64,000 nucleotides of DNA from Cinnamomum chago (GCA_038049695.1 CP142454.1:17368501-17432500); one strand, 5' to 3'; counted from the first letter of the stretch, positions 11,875 through 25,680 are shown. Numbers and translations are program-made. The notes: a model not told the origin generated them from the letters alone.

Positions 11875-14800
11875 TTAATTTTCTTCAGCCACTGAGGAAA
11901 CTGCAGGCAACTTCCCACAATCATAATCTACGGCATCAAAGATCCTCTTATAAAGAAGCCCATAAAAGATCATCCTTATGAACTTGGCCATCCAACTTGA
12001 ACCTCCTTGCTGCGCCCACCCAGAAAGATAAGCCCCTGTTATCAGACCTGCAGCCCTCCATCTCCTCTCGTACACATACCCCTCCAATGCCTCTTTAATT
12101 CCCTTTGAACTAATTCCTCCATCCTTTATGAACGAATTTCCGATATGTTGGCTGAGGACGACGGCGTCCTCAAGGGCTGCACAACCACCTTGACCTAAGT
12201 CGGGTGTCATTGGGTGCAGGGCGTCGCCGGCCACCGTCACGTTCCCTTTGCACGTGGGCCCAAATATGAGGTCCAAAGGAAACCTGAACATCAGTGGGGC
12301 TAATGTTACTGTGGAGAGATCACTGTGTTGGACCACATCTAAGTAAGTTGATGGGAAGTTCTTAGCCATGTTCTCCAATACATCTTTCTGTATAAGCTCT
12401 GGGTCGTTTGTAGCTTCATCTCCTGAAGAAGTTTAAAGGAAACAATCTGCTGTGAGTATTTTTGATAGACTAGAATGTGAAGAACAATTTGGGAAGAAAA
12501 TGTCACACTCCCACCACATGACTCTGGTAATTTAAACCGTTTATTTAATGGGGTCATCGGCTATTTTAAGTGGTAACTGATGGAACTCCACTTTCACACA
12601 CCATAGAAAGCAAGGACAAATTATGACTTAATCCATGAGAAGAAATGAGAGAGAACATACCTTTGACACAAGATTTGTAGACGATGAACCAGTAAATATC
12701 TGTGCTATTGAGAGTAATAACAGCTGCTCTTAGGCCATCATGCACAAACTGCTGGACTCGATGTTTTAACCCGTGTCCTTGTGGGTAAACAGCTAAACCT
12801 CGCACCCCTATTCGACCCGAATGGATTGGAGCTTTAAGGCCAAGCCACTGAGCCACCACTGAGTGCACCCCATCGCATCCTATTAAAACCTGCCAAATGT
12901 AAATGTCACTCACTAGGAAACACTCACTCGGGATTGGAGGAGTTCATGGCCCACATTGACCCGAAGCATGTTCAAGCTTCGCCCATATTGCTATCGGGAC
13001 AATTTTCAGGCCAAGATCCAGCCCATGGCCCATCCCTTTTGTTCTAAGCATGCCAATTGAAAAGCATATACTATACACCCTTTGTTCTAAGCATGTATAT
13101 GCCCAGGCTCGACCTATTTAACTATCAGAGCATAAATGGACCTGAGTGAGCTAGGCCAATGGCAGTTTAGGTAGCTCACATGTGCAATATTGAGTATGGA
13201 CCATTTTTTTTTTTTTTTTTTTTATACCACCGCTAAATTTTACATATACTTGTGCCACCTTAAAAGCAGACTAGTCAATGGGTAGGATTAAATGAGTTAG
13301 GACCCACCTCATATGGGGACCAAGTCAAATGATTTTGGTACCAGGGGTTGCAGCAGAGGTACACTTTGTCCTTAAAAAAAAATACTTATAGGAAAAAACC
13401 CTTTAAACATTTCAATGACAGTGGAGGGCCCCAAGCATTTCATATTAATTAGCGCTTGTGGGAAATGGGAAAAAAAAGTTGGGAGGCCCTTGTGCATCAA
13501 TACAAAATGTTTGGGCCCTCTGCCATCCTTGGAAGGATTGAAGGTCCTTTCGCATAAAATTCCTTTTTGTTCAGACTTGGGTGTGTGAGTTTTACTATTA
13601 TTGTTATTAATATTTGCTACATGCATGGGTGAATGGTACACAACTTGTGAGACAACCTACATGCCCATTGACCAATTCATGTGCTAACACGTGAGATGAG
13701 ACACCTTTGTCAATGGGGCGCCTTTTATTTCAGGTGATATTATAATCCGTTTGCATCCCCAATGTAGCAAAAAGAAATAGAAAAAAAAAGAGGATCAACA
13801 TCTTTAATTAGTTGAATGATGACGGCTTACATGAATAGAAAAGTGGGAGGGAGGAGACCTTTTCTTAAAATAAAAAATTAAAAAAAAAACCCCTTATCTC
13901 CCATTTGAAATATTCCTTTGGAGAGGAGCAAGAAGTAGGAGAAATTATTCTCTTGGACATATGTGGGGAGAGGAGCTCTTCCAACAATTAGTATTTTAAT
14001 AATACCATATCATAGAATAACACATTTCAGTCAAAAGTTACCTTAGCGTTGATGATGGTTCCATCCTCCATGTGGAGCACAGCTAAAGAAGAATCTTGGT
14101 GGACTTTGGTGGTGATGGAAGCCAACTTTGATGAGAATAGAATGGTCTCAGGTGGCAGCTCATGGGCCAGGGCCTCCAGTAGTGCTTTGCGGTGCACCGG
14201 TCTCACTCCCATACCTTCCCTGTAACAAAATTTCACATCACATAAAAAATTTGGTTCAGATCATTAATCAAGTGTGGACTCACTCCTGGATTCAAGAGGA
14301 GTCGTCCTTATCCATTATGTCTCATCAGATGAATTGGTTAGAATAAGACCACAGAAAGCAGAGACAGAGAAGACACGGTAGCTGAAATAGAGAGAGGCGT
14401 TTGGATTTAGCCATACGTGTCTTGTGTTCCACTGTAAGTAATTGGTACCACTTTTCCGCTGCCCACATCAGTGACATATCCCCTGAATTCACAAGAGGAA
14501 GCTGTTACTATGTTATTCATGTCATGGATCTGAACCTTCAGCCTAAATTAAAAAAAAAAAAAAAGAGTTTTTGGAAGATTTGGGTTAATCCTTTTTATTA
14601 ATTTTGGTTGGAGTCTGTTCAAGGCAGTCCATGCTTAGGTGGGCCCCACCAGCTGGAGTACATGTGAGGGAGAATATTCTCCTCCATCAACAATTTAAAT
14701 CCCCCAACTGTGCGGCCCAACGTGTATAGATCAAGAAGAAAAGCAAGGGTTGTTTTTATTCTTACTGAGTAACAGCAGAGTAGAGGGAGGTAAGGTTGTG

Positions 14801-14986
14801 AGCAACTCCAAGTGCATCTAGTGCGCGCCAGGCGTTGGGAAAGAGGGTGAGGGCTGCACCCGTGGCTCGAAGCTCGTGGGACCTTTCAAGGACCACGGCT
14901 TGGATTCCTACCCTCTTCAAACCCAGTGCCGTTGCCAGCCCCGCAATCCCCCCTCCAACAATCACCACATCGTAGTATTTCTCCAT
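11875..14986 (-). CDS. FAD-dependent monooxygenase B (MO1/MO2-like)
   Basis: Exons: 14986-14766, 14482-14417, 14219-14042, 12889-12661 and 12422-11875; 413 aa. All introns have GT-AG borders and matching phases. The FAD fold GGGIAGLATALGL, DG motif GCDGVHS and GD motif GDALHPMTPDLGQGG are intact, and the C-terminus is DYDCGKLPAVSSVAEEN. Exon 2 ends in AC rather than GG, so the junction residue is Thr where A, C and D have Gly. Residues around the substrate domain differ from A (LRAAVITLNSTDIYWF). It is the closest relative of A by shared flanks and by the long intron 3 (1,152 bp). An in-frame ATG at 15022 would add an Arg/Glu-rich microsatellite-encoded extension, but it lies within about 17 bases of the TATA box, so the MEKYYD start is preferred. 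Probable cytosolic or organellar FAD/NAD(P)H hydroxylase of unknown substrate. Confidence 0.86.
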
Positions 14987-15038
14987 TCTCTCTCTGTCTC
15001 TCTCTCTCTCTCTCTCTAACACACCAACACACTACATC

Positions 15039-15045
15039 TTTTATA
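15039..15045 (-). promoter_or_regulatory. TATA box of monooxygenase B
   Basis: TATAAAAG on the minus strand, about 53 bases before the ATG, at the same place as in the other copies. Confidence 0.5.
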
Positions 15046-15125
15046 GAAGGGAGATTCTTTAATGAGAGTCTTCCACTGAGGAGAAATTTGAGGGCGGCCA
15101 CACTTTAATCGGCACAAGTCAAGGA

Positions 15126-15498
15126 TGGTGGGCGGCGTCAGTGTCAGAACTCAAAAGGGTTACGAATGGTATAAGAGCCAAAAATTGGTTTGTAAATGGG
15201 TGGGTTCCGGTCCGGGTCCATAGTGAAATCGGAATCGAAACCGTTAAGGAGAAAGTGGAATTGGATCCGGACCAAGAACCGTTTTGAAACCAGTTTCTTG
15301 GCTCCGGAACCGGAACCAAAATCATATATGGGACTGATCTGAATCCGGGTCCGAGTTTAGATAGAGAATGATATTAAAAAGCATAATTTTTAGGAGAGAT
15401 TTATAAAAATTGAGATAAAATGTCGGGTCTCGGGTCCAAACCAAAGTGAAACCGGACCCTGACACATTTTTTTGCGAGTTGCATTTCTGCAGCCAAAA
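15126..15498. other. Non-coding GGTCCGG-rich insertion-like sequence
   Basis: Repeated GGAACCGG/GGTCCGGG-type motifs, as seen in the subterminal parts of plant hAT-type elements, interrupt similarity with the other upstream flanks. I could not find clear terminal repeats or a target duplication, so the class is open. Confidence 0.35.
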
Positions 15499-15533
15499 GC
15501 GTCCAGTGAGCGCCAGGCGTTGGGGGCGAGGGG
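15499..15533 (-). pseudogene. Relic of monooxygenase exon 1
   Basis: The minus strand reads APNAWRSLDA, matching APNAWRALDA of exon 1 in gene D (45150-45185). At the DNA level GCGCCAGGCGTTGGGGGCGA is nearly identical. It stands alone, 0.5 kb upstream of gene B's start, with no other exon sequence nearby. It looks like the remnant of a further gene copy or of an unequal exchange. Confidence 0.6.
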
Positions 15534-16810
15534 TCAAGATTGAGTCCATGCTTACCATTCCGACTCAATCGCTTATTGAGCTCTAATGGGCCCACCGGAC
15601 CGGGTGAGCTCCTTGTAGTTTCTGGTTGGATTTGGATTAACATTTTTAACTAGGTTGATAAATGCATTGGGTTAGAGAACTTCTCAATTTTGACATAAGG
15701 TACTTATTAGATCAAATAGGTATATTCAATATAATAGAATGATTCTGTCATAATCAGAATAATACCAATCCAACCAATTTCATGAAGAAAATGTGACCAA
15801 TTAACTAACCAACATTTACAATCCAATTTATAAATATTTAGTGGATAGTGGATGCTGATAGATACATGACTTAGAGGAGATAATAAGGCTTTGCGAAGCC
15901 CAAGCCCTAATAAGAAAACAATTTTTATTTTATAAAAACAGACACATTTTTATTTCCATTGATATAAAAAAAGTTAGAGAACAGAAAGGAATTAAAACTT
16001 GAAAATTATCAATAACAAAAGATGTGTAAGATATAAAATCTTAGTAAACTAAAAATCTGACGGAAATTTAATTCAAACTTTCACAGTATAAGCTAATCTA
16101 AATCTTAATAAACCCAGTAGGATGATTTTGTTTAATTGAAATATTTTTCATCCCAACTTATTATAATATATCAAGTTAGGAGATTTTGGCTTCAATTTTG
16201 ACCGTCGATTATAATTTTGACCGACGATTATGTAACTATTCATGCAACTACCCACTAATTTTTCCATCAAACTACTCTTGTTTCAGTTGTTCCTATGTAA
16301 CCATACCCTTTTTGCTCAAATTTCCCTATTTTTATTTTATCCAACTTGTCCTATTGAAAGAAGTAATTATTTTTTTAATATGTGATAATTTTTTTTGCAG
16401 TGTAGGAAGATACCGTGTTGAGCTCTGGTTACTGGGCTAGTATATATTATAGTGAAAGGCTTTAAATTCAATTTTAATCCTATCTTTCAATTTTGAATCA
16501 TAGCGGACACCATACCAACCTATTATTATATATGAAAGTCATGAGTTTGAGAGCCTTGATTTTGATTTCAACAATTTCATTTTTACCATTCTTCAAATTT
16601 TATCATTATTTCTAAATGTTTACCCTCACCAGACCTCACATCAACTTAATAGACCTCACACCAATTCAACTTTGACTCAATTTTGGAACACCCCTTAGTG
16701 TTATGTGAAATATATATATATATATATATATATTTTTTTTCTACATTGATTCTTTAAAAAATTTGGAAAACCCCCTAATGTTATAGGAAATTTTAGTTTC
16801 CTTTTATATT
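15534..16810. other. AT-rich intergenic DNA
   Basis: The first part, to about 15900, is related to the upstream flanks of other copies (for example the TTTCTGGTTGGATTTGGATT area). The rest is AT-rich with a (TA)n run at 16712-16732. No gene is recognised. Confidence 0.5.
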
Positions 16811-17450
16811 GGCCCCTCTAGGGGTGGCAAACGGGGTGACATGTGGGGTCCATGATTAGAGCCCAACACATATTTGACCCTTTTTTTCAACGGGTGAGAT
16901 ACCGACCTAACTGGACTAGGATTGCAAACGGGTATCCGATGCTCCGATTATTCGGAAGTGTAAACCCTCAAAATACCAAGTATGAGCCTATTTTAAGATC
17001 CGGTTGATAAACAGGTTTGGGTTCAGAACCCAATTTAAGTTCCGATTGATAAATGTGTTCGATTCTAGGTCCATATAGGTTCTGACCCATGGATCGAGAC
17101 CTAGTATACAAGTCTCTGATGTTGCAAAACTGTAGCTCAAAACGAAAAAAAAAATCTTGGACTTTTTTATGTTTAATCTTAGAGGTAGTAGAGTTAATGC
17201 ACCGTTAGAAGTTAAATAGTATGCTTATCTTAAGAAAAAGAAAAAGAAATTGGAACTAATTTTTGAACTAGAGTTCGATCCTCTAGTTGGACCCGGCTTT
17301 GGAACCAGGTTTGGAACCAACAAAATAGGTTTCGAGTAAGAACTGGACCATAAACCGGAACCTCTATATAGAAATGGGTCTGGGTCGGGGTCTGGTTCCG
17401 ATTTGGGTTCGGTATGGTTCTCTGGCCCTCGTTTGCAAACCTAGTCCTGA
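16811..17450. mobile_element. hAT-like element remnant(s)
   Basis: TAGGGGTGGCAAACGGGGTG at about 16811 is a typical plant hAT-type end. Inside it, GGACTAGGATTGCAAACGGG (16914-16933) has an inverted partner at about 17428-17448 (complement GGACTAGGTTTGCAAACGAG). The interior is rich in GGTTCCGG-like motifs. A clean 8-bp target duplication is not seen, so the exact borders are uncertain and two nested pieces are possible. Confidence 0.5.
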
Positions 17451-19171
17451 AGTGCTTTGACCCGCAACTAATGCACGGTACCCAAGACGCTATTTCCTCT
17501 GGTGTCTTTTGCTATTTCTCTTCTCTGCCCGACAACCTAAGAAGTCTTTTTATTTTTTACTATTGGAGGGTTTTCAACCCTTTGGACTGGACTAATCCCT
17601 CCGGGTCTAAAGGGAAGCCGGGTAAACTCCCCCGTAGTCCCAGTGTGTGCAGTTTAGAACCTACAACCTTAGGATGCAAACCGTGGTCCTAAGCCAATTG
17701 ATAACTCAAGAGGTCTCACTCGGCTGAATTGCAGTGAAGATTACCCATAAATCTTAGACTCTCAAGTGCAATGAATCTTCCTATAAACCTTCTTTCAATT
17801 AATTCTGACAACTCTAAACCACTGAAGTGAGGTGGGCAAGAGTTTTCCATCAGATCTCACCATTCAAAACCCACGATCTACAAATATGCAGATATAGATT
17901 GCCACTCATTCAAGCATGGCCCTCACCATGGCCGGACTATTTGTTCTCGCTGCTGTGAGCACCATCTACAACGTCCCAACTGTTGTAGCACTGCCTACAA
18001 AGCTTAATTAGCCAGGGCCCATCTCCTATAGCTAGGAACATTTTTACATAGCTTGGGACATTAGGACTGGTCCACTGCATGATCATGGACCGAGTAGGGA
18101 CTTTCAGCACCTTCAATCTGAAAATATGCATTTTTTTTTTCTAATCCCTCTCATCATCTCCTTCACTGTCTAAAGTGTCTATGACTGGTGTGCCCCACCT
18201 ATGTGTTAAAAGAATGGATCACTTCACTACAAGTTTGGAACCGTAGTGGCAACTTCGAAAATGGAGATGAGAGCACGAAGACTAAAAATCTCCTAAATCA
18301 TGGAACCAGTATTTTGAAATCTCTAAAGATCATGGAATGAGTTTTTCATTGGGGTAGGAAAACTTGAATTCTTTTTGTATATACCCCTTACCGTTCATAG
18401 AATTTGTAAATATGTCTCTATGATTTTATTTGTATATACCTACAGCCCTGCCTTTTCATTTAATTATCTTCCATGTCCCCAAATCTATATTCTTAATGAC
18501 AATGGGTAGTCACCAAGAGGTTTGTGTTAAACTTTAATAAAAATGATATGTTTGCCCTTAAATCCATTAAACAAAACAACCGTGCTACTTGGCCCGACCT
18601 GGGGACCGGATTCTGGCCCGGTTCCCATGGAGGACCCTTGGATTTCTACATGGTTTCCCTCTCTCACTCACTCACCCACCCAAAGTGTTATTTTATTCTA
18701 CAAACTTACAGTTGTTGTATTGCAGAGCTATTGATTTTGGGACATGGAAGGTATTAAAATGAAAATGCGGGATTTATACAAATATTGAAACACATTTGCC
18801 TATTTATAAATGCTATAAATCATAGGGGAATATACAAAGAAAAAAAACAAAAAAACTCAAAACTTAATACCTTTAGCCAATCAAATATGTGTCCCCAACC
18901 CGATCTGTTTTTATATGGAGATCAGGAAAGTATATCCCGTGACCGACCCATATTCTGTAGTACAAATGCGGGTCGGGTCAGCCAGTGGGGTTGAGTTTTG
19001 CTGCCGTGGTGGTGCCATTGGCATATTCAGGTCATTGGGTGTGAAATCCATGGACCAAGTTCTGGACTCAATTTTAATCAGGTCGATACAGTGGACTCGC
19101 AAGGACCCGATTATGAATTGAGTCTCTAAGACATGTTCACAATTTTTTGGGTCAAGCCCTTCGGATATTTA
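17451..19171. other. Intergenic DNA between genes B and C
   Basis: No recognisable gene. From about 18990 a shortened version of the 3' flank of gene A appears (GGTGCCATTGGCATATTCAG at 19010; compare 3473), so the array block begins to be traceable there. Confidence 0.45.
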
Positions 19172-19448
19172 GGGACCGGTTGGAAAAGGACAGATTAAAA
19201 TATCGTAAACACAATTAACAAATATCACAAAATACAAAGTGAATTGATAAATTACTTTGAAAAGAGCCCGTGTCACACTTGAAGTTGAAGGTGCTCGTTA
19301 ATATAAATAATGTCAAAATTATTGATCTCAATCATTTTCCCAACAGCAAAACCAAAATAAGGAAAAAAAAACTGTACCGGCAATCTATAATCACCACACC
19401 AAATCCAACAAAAGAAGAAAAAAAACAGAAAAAACCCACTCCAATCAA

Positions 19449-22400
19449 TTAATTTTCTTCAGCCACTGAGGGAACTGCAGGCAACTTCCCACAATCATGA
19501 TATTTTACGGCACCAATGATCCTCCTAAAAAGAAGCCCATAAAAGATCATCCTTACGAACTTGGCCATCCAACTTGAACCTCCTTGCTGCGCCCACCCAG
19601 AAAGATAAGACCCAGTTATCAGACCTGCAGCCCTCCATCTCCTCTCATACACATACCACTCCAATGCCTCTTTAATCCCCTTTGATCTAATTCCTCCATC
19701 CTTTATGAACGAATTTCCGATATGTCGGCTGAGGACTACGGCATCCTCAAGGGCTGCACAACCACCTTGGCCTAAGTCGGGTGTCATTGGGTGCAAGGCG
19801 TCGCCGGCCACCGTCACGTTCCCTTTGCACGTGGGCCCAAATATGAGGTCCAAAGGAAACCTGAACATCAGTGGGGCTAATGTTAATGTGGAGAGATCAC
19901 TGTGTTGAACCACATCTAAGTAAGCTGATGGGAAGTTCTTAGCCATGTGAGATACATCTTTCTGTATAAGCTCTGGGTCTTTTGTAGCTTCATCTCCTGA
20001 AGAAGTTTAAAGGTGTTAGCATGATGGTTCAACAAAAGTTGTCATTTCAGACTTGACCTTTCCATGGATCAGCAGACAGTAGGCATGGGTCAGCTTACAG
20101 TCCACATGGTGCAAAGCATGGGCAACGGTATGGGCCTCTCCAATCTGATGGAGGCTATAAATAGAGGCCTCTATTGCTGTGAATGAGTGTGGAAGAAAGA
20201 GAGGAAGAAAGAGAAACAATGAAATCTCTCTGCAAGGTGGTGTTTCCTAATTCCTACAGCACCGAGAGATGAGAGTTATGAGGTGCCTGGGTGTACTATG
20301 GAATTAGGGACTGAGAGATAATTCCATATGTAGTGTACCTCCACTGTTGTAGTCATATGCTTCCTATCTTCTCTGTGGAGGTAGCCCTATTTGGGTGAAC
20401 CAAGTAAATCCTCTGTCTCTCTTGTGTGTGTGGATTGAGTGCATGTGTTCATGCATGTTGCATCTAGACCGTGGATATCTTCCGCTGCGCCACTTTCGCA
20501 CAACAAACTGGTATCAGAGCAAAGGTGGGCCATGATAGCTCAGATCGAAGGTGGGCCATGTTCCTGATCAAGGATCAGGTGTTGCACGAGCCGCATAGAG
20601 GTCACCCGGATTGTGCGATTGACGGATCCAGGTCAGAGATACCCTAGACCATGTGCTGGTGAGGTAGAAGAGGCGGAAAGATCATGATACAGATCTTTGC
20701 CTCTGGCCAGGGCACACTCGGAGGTGGGTTGCAGATTCGATATGGCTGGTGTGATGCAGAAGAGGTGAAAAGATCTATGCCTCTGACACACGATTCAGAT
20801 AAGGAGGCAAGAAGAGAAGTCATCTCTCGACTTCTGGGTTCCATCGGTTTGATGGAAGACTGAGGATTAAAAAAAAAAAAAAAAGGATCAAGACTCTGTT
20901 TGAGACTTACAGAGTGTTCTCTATCGGTCCGGTCTCGGATTTGCAGGAGTAGTTTTGGATCCGATAAACAAGCAAAATCAAGCGATCACAAGTGACCGGA
21001 TAAGGGAAAACAGAAAAAGGGAAGAAAGGCTTGCCGCTGCCGCCCTCACCTTTGCAGGTTGCCGACGCCGCCTGCGTGGCTGAGGAGGAAGGAGAAGACA
21101 ACTGGGCATTGTCTTCCCTGTTACAGAACGAGCTACCGGAGGAGGAGTTGACAGACAATCCAGACTCGCAGCAGATCCACTGCTCTGCTGCTGTTGTTTC
21201 TCGGAGAAGGAGAGGGACGAAGGGTATTCTTGGTTCTCAAATTTGGCGCGCAGCAGAGAAAGAAAGAAGGAGAAGAAAATCCTGGTTCTGTAATTCGTTG
21301 TGCGCAGAGAAGCGGCAGTAGTGAGAAGAATCCGCTGGACCCAAGCGTTGCCACCGTGACTCACGCCGCGGACGACACTGCTTGCGTGGCCGGAGAAGAA
21401 GACCACCACAGCTAGGTTTTCGCTCGGTCTGTTCTGGTTGCAGAGATATAGCAGCCAGGTTCTGCCGAGGAAGAAGAGCCCAGACGCAGGCCAGAATTGG
21501 GTCCTGTCGATAGTAGAAGCGGCTCTTCACCGGGCTGCAGCCATCGCCGGAGAAGGAGATCCTTGCGTGTCGCCGGAGAAGTTGGATCCCCAAGCCGTGC
21601 CGCGGACGAAGTAGAAGCAGCAGTTCTCTCTTGGCAAAAACGAAGAACGAAAAAAAAAAAAAGTCTCTTTTTGTATTGACAGGTGATAAGCAAACTGGGT
21701 CATTTGCCTTGTGATTATCCCCATTAAAGGTGAGAGTGAGACTTGTCTGGTGACAAGTGGAGAGAAAAACTGTTGATGGGGACATGTGTACATGGTGGTC
21801 CAAAGCACCATGTGATGTGAAGTGAAGGCTTACTATTCTTGGCACACAAGAGGTTTGAAAAAAATAAAAGGGTGATAGAGACATGTAAATGGTGGTTCAA
21901 AGCACGATATGAAATGGTAATCCCTACCCTGTTTTTCAGACCAGGCCTGAACGGGTTCGAGTAGGGTTGACCTGACCTGAGTGCAGAAGCCCAGCAACGG
22001 CTGCAGAGATGACGTCAGCCGTGACGTCAGTAATGGTTAGCTGCCTGTTTGACCAGAACCATTGGTCAGAATTCAAGCTGTGATATTCGGGTCCGCTTTG
22101 AAATCCGTTTGAATCCACCTACTCAGGGCGAGTAGATCTAAGCTATTGTGAAAGAAGATTAAATTTGTTTCTATGATATCGAAGCTATCAAGAGTCGGAT
22201 TTTAGATATGTTTTTTCTAGTGTACTCATGGTGATGAGATCTACGCAAGTGAAGCATGAGATTGAAAATCCAATCCAATGGAGGATTTTGACCAATAGGA
22301 GTGCAGGAAATTATTTATGTGATATCGAAGCCATGCAAAGTTGGGTTACAGATCAGCTTGTTCTTGTGAACTCGTAACGACAAGATCTACAAGGTTAACG

Positions 22401-25400
22401 AAGGTGAATGACAGTTTAACAGGTAAAACTTGGTTGACTTAGAAATCAAGTGGTTCGTGGTGGTAGTGATGGATTCAAGCATCATTAGCCAGATTGAAGT
22501 ATCCACTCATTTTCTATCTTATTCTCCTTATTAGTTAGCTTTCATGGATGCTTTTAGTTTATTTCTATCTTGATCTTTCACTTATTTTTACACACTTACT
22601 CATTTGATCTATCTACCATTTTTCATTTGTTCTTGTTATTAATCTTGTTATTTTTCTTTTGTCATTAACTTTATTACTAACTTGTTACTAACCTTATTCT
22701 TCTTTGAGTTCTTCTATTTCTACTTACATCTCTTTGTTATTTAGTTTCTTGTTTTCTTTTAGTTTGCATTTTTTTTATTTTTCTTGTTATTATCTTGTTT
22801 ATTGTTTTTGTTATCTACATTTGCATTTGTTAGCTATATTTGAGTTGATACTCCTTTTCATTAATCATTGTTATTTCTCTTGTAACGATCCTCGTGGGAA
22901 CGATATTCGGACTTTCATAGTCTATATTACTTGAGACAACCGTATACTTGCGGAAAATTGCATACAATGTTCCTAGTTTACAAAGAATTGGATTTCTTTG
23001 GGTACCTTAGACTCCCAAGGCTGTAAGTGCACTATAGCAGGTGGAGTTGGGAAAGGTGATGGAGGGAGCATTGGTCATCATGAATGGTGAGATAATAAAA
23101 AATCTCTACAGGTTGATAGAGGATGCAGTTCCAGGTGGAGCAGTGAAAGAGACATCAGATAACACTAGGAGGAAAGATATTGTTCAAGTGGAGCTAGGTG
23201 TGTAATCTAGCAGTAATCCAGGAAGACTTGAACGGACGGTAATTTCCTCGAAAATGGTCGGGGCAGGTTTAGATTCAAAACCGAGTTGGCTCGACCTATT
23301 ATCAGCAAAGCCCATCCAGTGAAGAAGTAACGTGCTAGCGATGAAATCATGCCTCCTTCAGCAAAGGAGCAGTCAAACATCAGAGATTTGATCAGGATGA
23401 TAGATCGGATGGTAGAGACTTATTTCTTCATGGTGGTACAAATAATTGGGGGCGGTTTGAAGGCTAGTTGTAAATGATTCAAAATCACTAAGATTCATCA
23501 AAGAATTCAAGCGTCATGCTCGAGGTGGAGTTTGACGAGAACATGAACTTTGGGACAAGTCAAAGTTTGGATGTTGGTTCATCATGTCAGAATGTTAAAG
23601 AAAGAAGATTGCATCATTGGTGCAGGGACGTACCAGTCACTGAGGTATGTGAAGACATTGCCAATTTTTTTTTTATCTCCTGGTGGTTGTAAGAATTGCA
23701 TGCCAAGGTGGAGATTGTTGGAGTTATGTCTTGTATTCAGGGTTAACCGGTTGGGTTCATTGGTTAGCCAAGGACCAGGTTAAGGTCAGGGTATTTTGGT
23801 AATTGTACCGGTGCTTTCTTTGGAGCTAAGAAAGCGAAAATGATAGACATCATGTAATCTGTAACCCTAGACCTTGAGAAAGAGGGAGTATAATCTCTCT
23901 TGCTCGTGGTGCTACCTACATCACGTGGTGGAGATGATGAGAGAGTGAGTCTCTGTAAACCTTTGCTTGTTATAGCGAAGATGATATCATCTTTGAGAGT
24001 CAGACGTCCTAGTGAGGAAGGAGAGTGTATCCGTCTCCTCTCGGGATACAGGGGACAATCAGACTATGCAGCAGATAAGCAAATAGAGTAATAGATGATG
24101 TAGACAGGTAGACCGCAGAGAGAATGGAGGCTATAAATAGAGGCCTCTATTGCTGTGAATGAGTGTGGAAGAAAGAGAGGAAGAGTGATACAATGTAATC
24201 TCTGTGCAAGGTGGTGTTTCCTACACACTGAGAGAGATGAGAGTGTTGAGGTGCTGGGTGTAGTATGGGATTAGGGACTGAGAGATAATTCCATATGTAG
24301 TGTACCTCCACTGTTATAGTGATATGCTTCCTATCTTCCCCCGTGGAGGTAGCCCTATTTGGGTGAACCACATAAATCCTCTGTTTCTCTTGTGTGTGTG
24401 GATTGAGTGCATGTGTTCATGCATGTTGCATCTAGACTGTCGATCGTGGATATCTTCCGCTACGCCACTTTCGCACAACAAAAGGAAACAATCTGCTGTG
24501 AGTATTCTTGATAAACTAGCATGTGAAGCACAATTTGGGAAGAAAATGTCACACTCCCACCACATGTGGTAATTTAAACCTTTTATTCAATGGGGTCATC
24601 GGCTATTTTTAAGTGGTAACTGATGAAAAGATGCAAGCATTTTTAAGTGGCAACTGAGGGAACTCCACTTGCACACACCATAGAAAGCAAGGACAAATTA
24701 TGACTCAATCCATGAGAAGAAATGAGAGAGAACATACCTTTGACACAAGATTTGTAGACGATGAACCAGTAAACATCTGTGCTATTGAGACTAACAAAAC
24801 CTGCTCTTAAAGCATCATGCACAAACTGCTGGACTTGATGCTTAAACCCATGTCCTTGTGGGTAAACAGCTAACCCTCGCACCGCCATCCGACCCGAATG
24901 GATTGGAGCTTTAAGTCCTAGCCACTGAGCCACCACGGAGTGCACCCCATCGCACCCTATTAAAACCTGCCAAATGTAAATGTCACTCACCAAAGAAACA
25001 CTCACTCGAGATTGGAGGTGTTCATGGGCCACATTGACCCAGCCCGAAGCTCGTTAAAGCTTGGCCCATATGGATATGATCGGGACAATTTTCAGGCCAA
25101 GATCCAGCCCATGGCCTGAAAGTCAGGTCCAGTCTCCCATTTGAAAAGCATGCATATACACCCTATGTTCTCAATGATTCTCATGGACATATGTGGAGAG
25201 AGAAGCTCTTCAATAATACTACTTCAATTTCAATAATACCATATCAAAACAGGTTTTAATCAAAAGTTACCTTGGCATTGATTATGGTTCCATCATCCAT
25301 GTGGAGCACAGCTAAAGAAGAATCTTGGTGGACCTTGGTGGTGATGGAAGACAACTTTGATGAGAATAGAATGGTCTCAGGTGGCAGCTCCTGGGCCAGG

Positions 25401-25635
25401 GCCTCCAATAGTTCTTTGCGGTGCACCGCTCTCACTCCCATACCTTCCCTGCAACAAAGTTTCATGTCACACACGGATTTTGTACAGGCAGCAGGACCCT
25501 CATTTCAATGTTTCAGATCATTAATCAAGTGTGGACCCACTCAAGATGAGGAATCCTTATCCAGTATGTCTCATCAGATGAACTGGTTAGAATAAGACCA
25601 CAAAAGAAAGCCGAGAAACGGAAAGACACGGAAGC

Positions 25636-25680
<45 letters not shown>

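Larger units (their letters stand above)
10280..15125. repeat. Tandem duplication block B (monooxygenase B plus flanks)
   Basis: Collinear copy of 2495-7400, including the 3' flank of the gene and the long intron 3. Differences include small indels and a longer poly-T run at 13206-13223. Confidence 0.8.
20014..24480 (+). mobile_element. Non-autonomous copia-like LTR retroelement in intron 4 of gene C
   Basis: The element starts TGTTAGC and ends CACAACA and is flanked by a perfect 5-bp duplication AAAGG (20009-20013 and 24481-24485). Intron 4 of D reads straight through this point. A primer-binding site and a purine-rich tract are in the expected places. The 3.2-kb interior (20521-23715) has no gag, protease, integrase or reverse transcriptase frame that I recognise; it holds GC-rich gene-like DNA (about 21000-21650) and a T-rich stretch (22500-22900). 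It therefore needs proteins from another element. Copia affiliation rests on the PBS, the purine tract and the 5-bp duplication only. Confidence 0.85.

Noticed and set aside
16914-17450. A complete hAT element with defined target duplication
   Set aside because: The inverted ends are good, but the flanking 8 bases do not match, so only a remnant is claimed.
20978-21884. Several 140-215-codon frames in the copia-like interior
   Set aside because: They overlap on both strands, are GC-biased and show no gag or pol motifs. They may be captured host DNA, but no family could be named.
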